The notes beneath the pieces are model-generated. The model was given only the letters and a program-made list of their open reading frames with translations, did no database searches and was not told the origin of the DNA. This document shows positions 1 to 7,223 of a DNA stretch of 32,745 nucleotides, piece by piece (the first letter of the stretch is position 1; each line of letters opens with the position of its first letter). Source of the DNA: Bacillota bacterium (GTDB lineage Bacteria; Bacillota; Sulfobacillia; JAJZYS01; JAJYTV01); contig JAJZAT010000033.1 in assembly GCA_021799275.1 (NCBI GenBank), forward strand, positions 1 through 32,745, read 5' to 3'. Position numbers and translations under genes: made by a program.

Positions 1-13
1 GCGGGTCTGCGAT

Positions 14-33
14 GATACCGATGGGACGGTATC
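14..33. repeat. Short perfect inverted repeat upstream of the DUF4338 gene
   Basis: A 7-bp perfect inverted repeat (GATACCG / CGGTATC) is separated by 6 bases. It lies about 20 bases before the DUF4338 start codon. It could be a terminator of a gene left of the window, a transposon-end structure or an operator. No T-run follows it, and the transposon left end cannot be placed from this window. Confidence 0.4.
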
Positions 34-54
34 AAAGGGGGCCCGCGTTCTGCT

Positions 55-969
55 ATGGGCAGGTTTGAGGAGCCGTTCTGGGTGGGCGAGCGGTACTTCA
101 GTGCGGAAGACATCGCCCATATCAGGGGGACGGTAGATCGGTTCAGGCGGCTCAGCCGCAAGGAACTTGCTCGGACGCTGTGCGAGAACCTGCCGTGGAA
201 GGCGCCGAACGGGCGACTAAAGGTGGACGCCTGCGAGCTGTTGTTGCGGCAGATGGAGGCAGCAGGCAGGATTCGGCTGCCTGGGAAGCAGGGCACGGGG
301 CCGAAGACATTCACGGACGTACAGGCACCGCCGGTGGACGCCTGGACCTTGGCGGCACCGCTGGCGGCAGTGCGGCCGGTGACGCTGGAGCCGGTGCCGG
401 CAGAGGAACTGCGCACGTTCAACGCGACGTTGGCGGCGTATCACTATCTGGGCTATCGCCGACCGATCGGGGCACACCAGCGTTACTGGCTGAAGGTGCA
501 GGCTGGCGAGGAGCGGCGGATCGCGGGGGCGATGCTGTTCGGAGCTGCGGCCAAGGCGGTATTGGCCCGTGACCGCTTTATCGGCTGGACGCGGGAGGAG
601 CTTGCGCGTTACCGCGTGCGGATCGTCAACCAGAGCCGGTTCCTGATCCTGCCGGGGATCACGGTGCCGCATCTGGCGAGCCATGCTCTGGCGCTTGCGG
701 CACGGCGGCTGCCACAGGACTGGGCGGTGCGCTACGGCTATATGCCGGTGCTGTTTGAGACGTTTGTCGAGCCGCCGTGGCGGGGCACGTGCTATCTCGC
801 GGCGAACTGGCTCGAGCTTGGCGACACGGCGGGGCGCGGCCGGCAGGATCGTGCGAACAGACGAGAACTCAGCCGCAAGGCGATCTTCGTCTACCCGTTG
901 CGGCGCGACTGGCGTCGGACGCTCTGTGAGCCGCTGCCAGCGGCCGCGGACGACGAGGACGATGCGTAA
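55..969 (+). CDS. DUF4338 (DruA-like) family protein
   Basis: The 304-residue protein resembles the DUF4338 family, which includes DruA of the Druantia anti-phage system. Recognisable features are an N-terminal helical region (residues 20-90) and the conserved block HYLGYRRPIGAHQRYWL near residue 130, followed by a hydrophobic core with INQSRFLILP-like sequence around 190-200 and a C-terminal segment rich in Arg and aromatic residues. The molecular function of the domain is not known to me. The gene overlaps the downstream transposase start by 8 bases, so the two are probably translated together. No other Druantia genes (druB-E) are visible, so the domain here more likely belongs to a transposon than to a full defence system. 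The start ATG has a G-rich ribosome site about 13 bases upstream, slightly far. Confidence 0.75.
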   Translation: MGRFEEPFWVGERYFSAEDIAHIRGTVDRFRRLSRKELARTLCENLPWKAPNGRLKVDACELLLRQMEAAGRIRLPGKQGTGPKTFTDVQAPPVDAWTLAAPLAAVRPVTLEPVPAEELRTFNATLAAYHYLGYRRPIGAHQRYWLKVQAGEERRIAGAMLFGAAAKAVLARDRFIGWTREELARYRVRIVNQSRFLILPGITVPHLASHALALAARRLPQDWAVRYGYMPVLFETFVEPPWRGTCYLAANWLELGDTAGRGRQDRANRRELSRKAIFVYPLRRDWRRTLCEPLPAAADDEDDA

Positions 970-2374
970 TCCGGGCGCCATTCATGCAGCGACGCTGCCG
1001 CATCGCACGAGCCCGTGGCGGACGGGGGAGGAGGAGCAGGCCGCGAGGCAGGCGGGCTCAGAGGCTCAGTTGCAGGTGTTGCGTGCCCTGTTGCCCGGCA
1101 TCTTCAGCCGCTTCGCAAAGATCGAGGATCCGCGCCGCCCGGGCAGCATCAAGCACAAGGCGGCCGTGGTGCTGACGTTCGCTCTGCTGATGGCCATTTA
1201 CCAAATCGACTCGCGCCGTCAGGCGAACCGTGAGCTGAGCGCGCCGACCTTTTGGGAGAACCTGCGGAGCGTGTTCCCAGACCTCGACACGGTCCCCCAT
1301 GCGGACACTGTCGCACGCTTCCTGGAGGAGATCCCGTCCGAGGATCTCATCGATGTGCTGCTCGGGACGATCCGCCAGTTGATGCGCAAGAAGAAGCTCG
1401 CTGCCTGGCTCACGCGCGAGGGCTACGTCGTGGCGATCGACGGCACGCAAAAATGGGCGAGTTTCACCCCGTTCGCGCCGGAGGCGTTGCGCAGGAAGCG
1501 CGGGGCAGACGTGATCAAGTATCAGGCCTACGTCCTCGAGGCGGTGCTCGTCGGCCCGCATGGCGTCAGCCTGCCGCTGCTCTTTGAGTTCTGTGAAAAT
1601 GACCCGGCGGCCGGCCCTGAGACGAAACAGGATAGCGAGCAGAAGGCCTTTAAACGGCTGGTGAAGCGCCTCAAGCAGGCCTTCCCGCGAGTTCGCTTCG
1701 TGCTGGTGATGGACGGACTCTACCCCAACGGGCCGGTGATGACGCTCTGCCGCGCCTACCACCTGGACTTCATGATCGTGCTGCCTGATGCGTGCCTACC
1801 TACCGTATGGCGCGAAGTGAACGGACTGCACGCGCTCAGCCCGGAGAACCAACGGCGCCACCGCTGGGGCGATCGCGAGCAGGTGTTCTGGTGGGTGAAC
1901 GGCATCGACTACACGTGGGAGGACCAAAACAACCGCTACCACCACTTGAAGCTCCACGTGGTGGTCTGCGAGGAGACCTGGCAGGATGGCGGCCAGACCG
2001 CACAGAGCCGCTGGGCATGGGTGTCCTGCGTGCCGCTCACGAGGCAGAACGTCGTCCGACGCTGCAACGAGATGGGCCGCCGCCGCTGGGATATCGAGGC
2101 GAATCTGCTCGTCGACAAGCACTTCGGCTACCATTACGAGCACCTGTACTCCCGCAACTGGAATGCGATGCGCGGCTGGCACGCGCTCTTCGCCCTCGGC
2201 CAACTGCTCAATACGCTCAGCCTGCACGTCACCGGGCTCTTCGCAATCTACCAGCGGTTCGGTCTGCAGGGTACGATCCGCTTCCTGCGCCAAACCATGA
2301 TGGGGCCCTGGCTGGATCGAAAACGCCTTATGGAGATCCGCCACCGACCGCCGCAACTGCGACTGATCCTCTGA
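962..2374 (+). CDS. DDE transposase (H-repeat/ISAs1-like fold)
   Basis: A 470-residue transposase. The N-terminal block (residues about 45-85, containing KIEDPRRPGSIKHK) matches the DDE_Tnp_1-associated N-terminal domain found in H-repeat and ISAs1-like transposases. The catalytic residues can be placed: Asp160 in VAIDGT, Asp251 in LVMDGL and Glu379 in RRRWDIEANL, an IS4-type W-x-I-E motif. The reading frame stays open upstream to 683, but the ATG at 962 overlaps the end of the DUF4338 gene (ATGCGTAA), which is typical of translational coupling, so I chose it. The gene appears intact. Its exact IS family is uncertain. Confidence 0.85.
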   Translation: MRNPGAIHAATLPHRTSPWRTGEEEQAARQAGSEAQLQVLRALLPGIFSRFAKIEDPRRPGSIKHKAAVVLTFALLMAIYQIDSRRQANRELSAPTFWENLRSVFPDLDTVPHADTVARFLEEIPSEDLIDVLLGTIRQLMRKKKLAAWLTREGYVVAIDGTQKWASFTPFAPEALRRKRGADVIKYQAYVLEAVLVGPHGVSLPLLFEFCENDPAAGPETKQDSEQKAFKRLVKRLKQAFPRVRFVLVMDGLYPNGPVMTLCRAYHLDFMIVLPDACLPTVWREVNGLHALSPENQRRHRWGDREQVFWWVNGIDYTWEDQNNRYHHLKLHVVVCEETWQDGGQTAQSRWAWVSCVPLTRQNVVRRCNEMGRRRWDIEANLLVDKHFGYHYEHLYSRNWNAMRGWHALFALGQLLNTLSLHVTGLFAIYQRFGLQGTIRFLRQTMMGPWLDRKRLMEIRHRPPQLRLIL

Positions 2375-2602
2375 AACCCGCCGCGTGAGCCATTGACATC
2401 CCCTCGCACAAGGCGCGCTTGCCGCGCCGACCATGTGCTTGCTTCGCTGCCAACGGGCGGCCCAGCATCACACGCTCACCACCCACAGACCGGCACAGCG
2501 GCGTCCGCTTCGCGTCTCAGCACACCGTACCGACCCTGCCCCAGCCCATTTCGGCCTCGATGCCCACCGTCGTGCGTCATCTCTGCAGCCAGCCCCGTGC
2601 GG

Positions 2603-2631
2603 TTGCGCCGTACGGTGCCGCATGCTATCCT
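2603..2631 (+). promoter_or_regulatory. Possible sigma-A promoter of rpmB
   Basis: TTGCGC (2603-2608) and TATCCT (2626-2631) are separated by 17 bases, about 45 bases before the rpmB start. Both hexamers are imperfect. The rest of 2375-2676 shows no convincing gene: the open frames there have no ribosome sites and appear to be chance frames in GC-rich DNA. Confidence 0.4.
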
Positions 2632-2676
2632 ATATGTCGTTTGTACCTTTCGTTGAGTATTGGGAGGGCTTTCAAC

Positions 2677-2868
2677 TTGGCTAAGACCTGCTCCGTGTGT
2701 GGCAAGGGCGTCGCGCACGGCAACCTCGTATCGCACTCCAACATCAAGACGCACCGCACCTGGGGCGCCAACATCCAGACCGTGCGCGCCGTCGTCAACG
2801 GGCACGTCGAGCGCGTCAACGTCTGCACCCGGTGCCTGCGGTCCGGAAAGGTCCAGCGCGCGCTCTAG
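2677..2868 (+). CDS. rpmB: 50S ribosomal protein L28
   Basis: A 63-residue L28 protein of the large ribosomal subunit. It begins MAKTCSVCGKGV and carries the zinc-ribbon type cysteines CSVCGK (residues 5-8) and CTRC near residue 50, so this is the Cys-containing, probably zinc-binding form. SNIKTHRTW in the middle is typical of L28. The start is TTG at 2677, preceded by GGGAGGG with 8 bases of spacing; an ATG start further upstream would add a long non-homologous tail. The gene is convergent with spoVM, with a shared terminator between them. Position next to spoVM and rpe follows the Bacillus arrangement. Confidence 0.96.
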   Translation: MAKTCSVCGKGVAHGNLVSHSNIKTHRTWGANIQTVRAVVNGHVERVNVCTRCLRSGKVQRAL

Positions 2869-2877
2869 ATCCGCCAT

Positions 2878-2928
2878 AAGCGCAAAACGGGCGGTTCCCC
2901 AGCCGGGGGAACCGCCCGCTTTGCGCTT
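2878..2928. terminator. Long bidirectional terminator hairpin between rpmB and spoVM
   Basis: GGGCGGTTCCCC (2889-2900) pairs perfectly with GGGGAACCGCCC (2906-2917). The stem is extended by AAGCGCAAA (2878-2886) and TTTGCGCTT (2920-2928). Short T-runs lie on either side depending on strand. It separates the convergent rpmB and spoVM genes and can serve both. Confidence 0.9.
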
Positions 2929-2944
2929 GCCCGCCTGGGAGCCT

Positions 2945-3055
2945 TCACTCCTCAGGCGGTGGCGTGGCTCCCTTGCCACGGCCCTCGAACAGAGAGAACA
3001 GGCCGAGCAGCAGACCGCCGAGGAGCTTAGGCACCCGTACGACGTGCACGCGCAA
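2945..3055 (-). CDS. spoVM: Stage V sporulation protein M (SpoVM)
   Basis: A 36-residue open frame that aligns without gaps with the 26-residue SpoVM of Bacillus: Met, basic, aromatic/aliphatic residues, then VPKLLGGLLLGLFSLF against LPKFLGGIVRAMLGSF. The conserved Pro, Lys and Gly-Gly are present. In Bacillus, SpoVM is an amphipathic peptide that recognises the curvature of the forespore membrane and anchors SpoIVA for coat assembly. The start is TTG at 3055, preceded by GGGGGTGGA at 7 bases; an upstream ATG at 3079 would add 8 residues that SpoVM does not have. An acidic, proline-rich tail extends about 10 residues past the Bacillus end. The position between rpmB and rpe supports the assignment and marks the host as a spore former. 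Confidence 0.9.
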   Translation of the reverse strand: MRVHVVRVPKLLGGLLLGLFSLFEGRGKGATPPPEE

Positions 3056-3090
3056 CTCGAGTCCACCCCCGCTGTCCATGGTATGGGGAG

Positions 3091-3738
3091 TCAGGGCGAT
3101 TCGTGCAGGGATCTGCGAATCTCCGCGATGCGTTCTGCGGGATCGGCCTCTGGCGCGAAAATGGCGGAGCCCGCCACGAGAATGTCGGCGCCGGCCCGCA
3201 CCACCTCGGGCGCGGTGGCAGGTCCGATGCCGCCGTCGACCTCGATCAGGGCGTTAGGCAACAGGTCCCGCGCACGCCGGATCTTCTCGATCTGCCCGGC
3301 CAGGAAGGACTGCCCGCCGAAGCCGGGGTCCACGGTCATGACGAGCAGGAGGTCGAGGTCTTCCCCAACCTCCGCGACCGCGCTGAGCGGTGTCCCCGGG
3401 TTGAGCGCCACGCCCGCCTCGCAGCCGAGGTCGTGCACCTGCGCGATCAGCCGGTGCAGGTGCGGCGTCGCCTCCACGTGCACGATGAGGCGCTTCGCCC
3501 CCGCCTCCGCGTAGCGCGGCAGGAGGTCCTGCGGCCGCTCGACCATCAGGTGGCACTCGACGGGTATCTCCGACGCCTTGACGACGGCGGCGCTGAGCAG
3601 CGGGCCGAAGGTGAGGTTCGGCACGAAGTGGCCATCCATGATGTCGAGATGCCAGACATCCGCGCCCTTCGCCCGCCTGAGCTCGTCTCCGAGGCGCAGG
3701 AAGTCCGCGGTGAGAATCGATGGCGCGATCAGTGCCAT
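3091..3738 (-). CDS. rpe: Ribulose-phosphate 3-epimerase
   Basis: A 215-residue TIM-barrel enzyme interconverting ribulose-5-phosphate and xylulose-5-phosphate in the pentose phosphate pathway. Signature elements are IAPSILTADF at the N terminus, the metal-binding HLDIMDGHFVPN (residues about 30-41), HLMVERP, MTVDPGFGGQ and DGGI followed by a C-terminal phosphate-binding VAGSAIF. Length is usual for the family. It overlaps the end of rsgA by 10 bases, so it belongs to the same transcript. thiN, found after rpe in Bacillus, is absent here; spoVM follows directly. Confidence 0.96.
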   Translation of the reverse strand: MALIAPSILTADFLRLGDELRRAKGADVWHLDIMDGHFVPNLTFGPLLSAAVVKASEIPVECHLMVERPQDLLPRYAEAGAKRLIVHVEATPHLHRLIAQVHDLGCEAGVALNPGTPLSAVAEVGEDLDLLLVMTVDPGFGGQSFLAGQIEKIRRARDLLPNALIEVDGGIGPATAPEVVRAGADILVAGSAIFAPEADPAERIAEIRRSLHESP

Positions 3739-4577
3739 TGCGGTGGCCTCCCTTCGATCTCCGCGAGGAATCTCAAGTATCGCTCGTAGCGTCCCTGGTC
3801 GATCAGGCCCCTATCTACCGCGTCGCGGACGCCGCAGTCCGGCTCGGCGCGGTGCACGCAGTCGCTGAAGCGGCACTCCCTGCCCCCGAATTCGGGGTAA
3901 AGGTCGCGCAGCCGCCACGGTTGCACGAGTGGCAGCTCGAGCGCCGAGAAGCCGGGCGTGTCCGCCACGAGTCTTCCCTCGCCGAGTTCGTAGAGCGTCG
4001 CGGACCTCGTCGTATGACGTCCGCGGCGCAACCGCGCCGAGATTGCGCCCACCTCCACGGCAATGTCGGTGAGCGCCGTAAGCAGGCTCGACTTCCCGAC
4101 GCCGCTCGGTCCCGCAAGCACGGCGAGACCTTGGGGCAGCGCCCCGCGCACCTGGGCGACGCCCTCGCGGCAGATCGCCTCCGTCTCGACCACTGCGTAG
4201 CCCGCCGCCCGGTATGGCGCCGCAAACTCGCAAAGTTGCTCCGCCGTGGCGAGGTCCGACTTGTTCAGCACCAGCACCGCGGGCAACCCGACGGCGGCCG
4301 CCTGCAACAGCAGACGGTCGACGTCGGACGGCTGTACGGCGGGGTCGCGCAGCGTCGCGACGACGAGAAGCAGGCTCGCGTTCGCCACGGGTGGACGGCC
4401 GAGCTCGTTGCGGCGCGGCCGCACCTTGGTGATGTGTTCGCCGGAGATCTCCACCTCGTCGCCAGCCAGAAGGCCGCCGTCGCGCAGCACGCCCTTCGGC
4501 CGCAGGCTCAGGATCTCCTCCCCGCTGCGTACCTGCGCCCGGTCACCGAGCACGCGCAGCACCACGCCCAGCTTCAC
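3729..4577 (-). CDS. rsgA: Ribosome small-subunit-dependent GTPase RsgA
   Basis: A 282-residue circularly permuted GTPase acting late in 30S subunit maturation. An N-terminal OB-fold (residues 1-65) precedes the permuted G motifs: G4 LNKSD, G1 GPSGVGKSSL, G2 RHTTR and G3 DTPGF. The C-terminal zinc-binding knuckle is visible as ECRFSDCVH followed by Cys (C-x5-C-x-H-x6-C pattern). The gene lies between the kinase prkC and rpe as in Bacillus, where RsgA (CpgA) is a PrkC substrate. It overlaps prkC by 4 bases. No anomalies. Confidence 0.96.
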   Translation of the reverse strand: MKLGVVLRVLGDRAQVRSGEEILSLRPKGVLRDGGLLAGDEVEISGEHITKVRPRRNELGRPPVANASLLLVVATLRDPAVQPSDVDRLLLQAAAVGLPAVLVLNKSDLATAEQLCEFAAPYRAAGYAVVETEAICREGVAQVRGALPQGLAVLAGPSGVGKSSLLTALTDIAVEVGAISARLRRGRHTTRSATLYELGEGRLVADTPGFSALELPLVQPWRLRDLYPEFGGRECRFSDCVHRAEPDCGVRDAVDRGLIDQGRYERYLRFLAEIEGRPPQWH

Positions 4578-6460
4578 TGGATGGAGATCTCGCCTCCCTG
4601 CACCGGCAGAGGCTGCGAGTACACGATGCTGGGTACTGTGCTGCCGTCGGTGCCTGCGTAGACCTCGATCCGCCCGTCGCCCTCCCAGGTCGCCACCAGC
4701 GGCGTCGATCCGGTGAAGGTCGGGTTCGTGTAGATGATGTTGGTGCCCGTCGCGTCCACGATCCAGACCTGGATATCGGCGGTGCCCTGGCCCGTGTAGG
4801 TGAGTGTGATCTGCTGCGGCCCGCCAAGCGGCCCCGAGCCGCCCGACGGCGGGATGCCCTTGCTGATGGTGAGGGCGATCGTCATGTTGCTCGTCACCTG
4901 GGTACCCGGCGGCACGGACTGATCGAGGACCGTGCCCGCGCCCGTGGTCGAATAGGCGTAGGTCACCCCGGCCGGTGGCAGCCCGAGCGCCTGCATCTCC
5001 GGCTGGACCTGCGTCTGGTAGTTCTCGCCGATGAAGTTCGGCACCGCCGCCTGACTCTGACCCGGCCCATCGCTGATCCAGATCCGGACCGTCGAGCCCG
5101 CGACCAGCTTGGCGCCCGCGCCGGGCGACTGCCGCACCACCGTGCCCTGCGTCTGGCTGCTCTTCTCATGCAGGGTGACCGGAAAGAAATTGAAGGAGGT
5201 AAGCGATGCCTTGGCCGCCGCCTCGGTCATGTTCGTGACGGGAGGCACCGCGATCTTCTGCGGTCCGCTCGAGACCCAGAGACTGACGACGCGGCCGCGC
5301 TTCACGGTGTCGCCCGGGGCCGGGTTCTGCAGCACGACCGTGCCGGCCTTGGCCTTGTTGTGCTCCGTCCCGACCTTGGCAGCCACCAGACCCTGCTTGT
5401 GCAGCTTGGCCTTGGCTTTCGCGAGGCTCATGCCCTCGACTTTCGCCACATGCACCTGGGGGACCGTCATCCAAGTGGTGAAGGCCTTGGCACCGCCGAC
5501 GCCAAGCAGCACCAGCACGATCACGAGAACGATCCAGGGCCAGATGCGCCGCTTTCTCTTCTTGGGAGGGTGCTGGTGGCGGCCGTTCCTGTTCGCCGGC
5601 GTCTCGCCCTCGCCGCCCTCGTCCGGCCCCAGCGGCTCGCCGATCTCCTCGAGCGACCTTCTCAGATCGCCGAGCAGGGCGTCCGCGCTCTGGTAGCGTG
5701 CGGCCGGGTCCTTGGCGAGAAGGCGCGCGACGATCGCCTCGACGCTGCGCGGCACCTCCGGCCTGCGCTTGCGCAGAGCGACCGGTTCCTCCTGCAGGTG
5801 CTTGAGAGCCACCGCCACCGGCGTCGCGCCCTCGAAAGGCGGCTGGCCGGCCAGCATCTCGTAGAGCACGGCCCCGAGGGAGTACAGGTCGGACTTGACG
5901 TCGGTGAAGCCGCCCCTCGCCTGCTCCGGAGCGAAGTAATGGGCCGACCCGATGATGGTGTTCGTGTGCACGATGGTGGTTCCGGTCGCCGCCCGGGCGA
6001 TGCCGAAATCCGCCACCTTCACTTCCCCGTCGGGGGTGAGGAGAATGTTCTGCGGCTTGATGTCGCGGTGGATGATGCCCTTCTTGTGCGCGGCCTGCAA
6101 CGCCCGCGCCACGGCTGCCGCCACCTGCAGGGCCCGCCCGACCGGCATCGGACCCTGGCGCTGGATGGTCTCCTTCAGCGTCTCGCCTTCGACGAGCTCC
6201 ATGACGATGTAGTGCGTTGCCTGCTCCTGGCCGACGTCGTAGACGTGCACGACGTTCGGATGCACGAGACTGGCCGCCGCTTGCGCCTCCTGGCCGAAGC
6301 GGCGCACGAACTGCTCGTCACCCGCGAACTCTTCCCTCAGCACCTTGATGGCGACCGGCCGGTGCAGGAGGGTGTCCTCAGCCCGCCACACCCACGCCAT
6401 GCCACCGCCGCCGATGCGCTCCTGCAGCAGGTAGCGCCCGCCCAGCGTCTCGCCCTTCAC
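4574..6460 (-). CDS. prkC: PASTA-domain eukaryotic-type Ser/Thr protein kinase
   Basis: A 628-residue membrane kinase. The cytoplasmic kinase domain (about 1-270) has a glycine loop at 17-20, Lys39 in VAIKV, Glu58, catalytic Asp133 in HRDIKPQN and Asp151 in DFG. A basic linker leads to one transmembrane helix (about 308-328). Three extracellular PASTA repeats follow (about 335-400, 401-465, 466-535), which in PrkC/Stk1 homologues bind muropeptides or lipid II. The last 90 residues form an additional threonine-rich beta-type domain not part of the core architecture. In spore formers PrkC signals germination and cell-wall state. It overlaps stp and rsgA by 4 bases each, so kinase, phosphatase and a known-type substrate are co-transcribed. 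Confidence 0.95.
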   Translation of the reverse strand: MKGETLGGRYLLQERIGGGGMAWVWRAEDTLLHRPVAIKVLREEFAGDEQFVRRFGQEAQAAASLVHPNVVHVYDVGQEQATHYIVMELVEGETLKETIQRQGPMPVGRALQVAAAVARALQAAHKKGIIHRDIKPQNILLTPDGEVKVADFGIARAATGTTIVHTNTIIGSAHYFAPEQARGGFTDVKSDLYSLGAVLYEMLAGQPPFEGATPVAVALKHLQEEPVALRKRRPEVPRSVEAIVARLLAKDPAARYQSADALLGDLRRSLEEIGEPLGPDEGGEGETPANRNGRHQHPPKKRKRRIWPWIVLVIVLVLLGVGGAKAFTTWMTVPQVHVAKVEGMSLAKAKAKLHKQGLVAAKVGTEHNKAKAGTVVLQNPAPGDTVKRGRVVSLWVSSGPQKIAVPPVTNMTEAAAKASLTSFNFFPVTLHEKSSQTQGTVVRQSPGAGAKLVAGSTVRIWISDGPGQSQAAVPNFIGENYQTQVQPEMQALGLPPAGVTYAYSTTGAGTVLDQSVPPGTQVTSNMTIALTISKGIPPSGGSGPLGGPQQITLTYTGQGTADIQVWIVDATGTNIIYTNPTFTGSTPLVATWEGDGRIEVYAGTDGSTVPSIVYSQPLPVQGGEISIQ

Positions 6461-7194
6461 TGCTGCTCACCCCGCTCGTCGAGCGGCGCGGTGCGCGCCG
6501 CCACCACCGTGATGTTGTCGGGGCCGCCGGCGCGATTGGCCGCTTCGACGAGGCGCAGGGCCACACCGGCGAAGCCGTCCCGCATCTCGCGGGCGACCTC
6601 AGCCTCGGTGATCGCCGACACGAGGCCATCCGTGCAGAGCAGGACCACATCGCCCGGCTCGAGCTCGAGTGTGCCCTCGTCGCACGCGAACGGCTCGAAG
6701 CCAAGCCAGCGCGTCAGAACGTGCTTCTGCGGATGGCGCTCCGCTTCCGACGGCGGAATCGTCCCCTGCCGCATCAGTTCCTGCGCCACCGAGTGGTCGT
6801 GCGTAACGCAGGTGAGCTCGCCGCGACGAAGCAGGTAGAGGCGCGAGTCGCCGACGTGGGCGAAGGCGAGCCGCTGCTCGCTCAGCCAGGCGCAGGTCAT
6901 GGTCGTGCCCATCCCCGCCTGCCGCGTCGACTCCTGCCTGGCGGTCAGGATGCGCTCATTCGCGGCCTCGAGCGCGTCGCGCAGCGGCCCGGTCTCCGGC
7001 GCCTCCCGCTGATGCGGCTCGAGGCACTCCCGGAACGTGCGCGTCGCGATGGCACTGGCCACCTCGCCGGCCTGCGATCCGCTGACGCCGTCGGCCACGG
7101 CCAGCAGCACGCCGCTCGAGAATGGCACGAGCGCGAAACTGTCCTCATTGTGAGAGCGCACGCGTCCTGGGTCGGAAGCCGCCGAAAACTCCAA
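6457..7194 (-). CDS. stp: PP2C-family Ser/Thr protein phosphatase
   Basis: A 245-residue PPM/PP2C phosphatase that reverses PrkC phosphorylation (PrpC in Bacillus). Metal-binding motifs are RSHNEDSF near residue 15, ADGVSGSQAGE near 35, GTTMTCAW, HVGDSRLYL, LLCTDGL and GGPDNITVV near the end. The open frame extends upstream to 7338 inside rlmN, but that part has no homology. TTG at 7194 has GGAGAGGTG 8 bases upstream and gives the normal N terminus (EFSAASDPGRVRSHNED), so I chose it. It starts 29 bases after rlmN and overlaps prkC by 4 bases. Confidence 0.93.
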   Translation of the reverse strand: MEFSAASDPGRVRSHNEDSFALVPFSSGVLLAVADGVSGSQAGEVASAIATRTFRECLEPHQREAPETGPLRDALEAANERILTARQESTRQAGMGTTMTCAWLSEQRLAFAHVGDSRLYLLRRGELTCVTHDHSVAQELMRQGTIPPSEAERHPQKHVLTRWLGFEPFACDEGTLELEPGDVVLLCTDGLVSAITEAEVAREMRDGFAGVALRLVEAANRAGGPDNITVVAARTAPLDERGEQQ

Positions 7195-7223
7195 CTGGGG
7201 TTCACCTCTCCGTCGGGCAAGGC

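Larger units (their letters stand above)
55..2374 (+). mobile_element. Two-gene transposon-like unit (DUF4338 gene plus DDE transposase)
   Basis: Two + strand genes overlap (ATGCGTAA junction at 962-969): a DUF4338 protein and a DDE transposase with an intact catalytic triad. The unit sits next to a conserved housekeeping block of opposite orientation, as expected for an inserted element. Terminal inverted repeats and target duplications were not found; the left end may lie outside the window and the right end lies somewhere after 2374. The limits given are only those of the genes. Confidence 0.55.

Noticed and set aside
683-961. Upstream extension of the transposase frame
   Set aside because: It overlaps the DUF4338 gene in another frame and has no homology; ATG at 962 is coupled to the preceding stop.
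55-969. A complete Druantia defence system
   Set aside because: Only a DruA-like gene is visible and its partner is a transposase; druB-E are not seen.
2476-3066. 196-codon minus-strand frame over rpmB
   Set aside because: It covers rpmB and the terminator; the real small gene here is spoVM in another frame.
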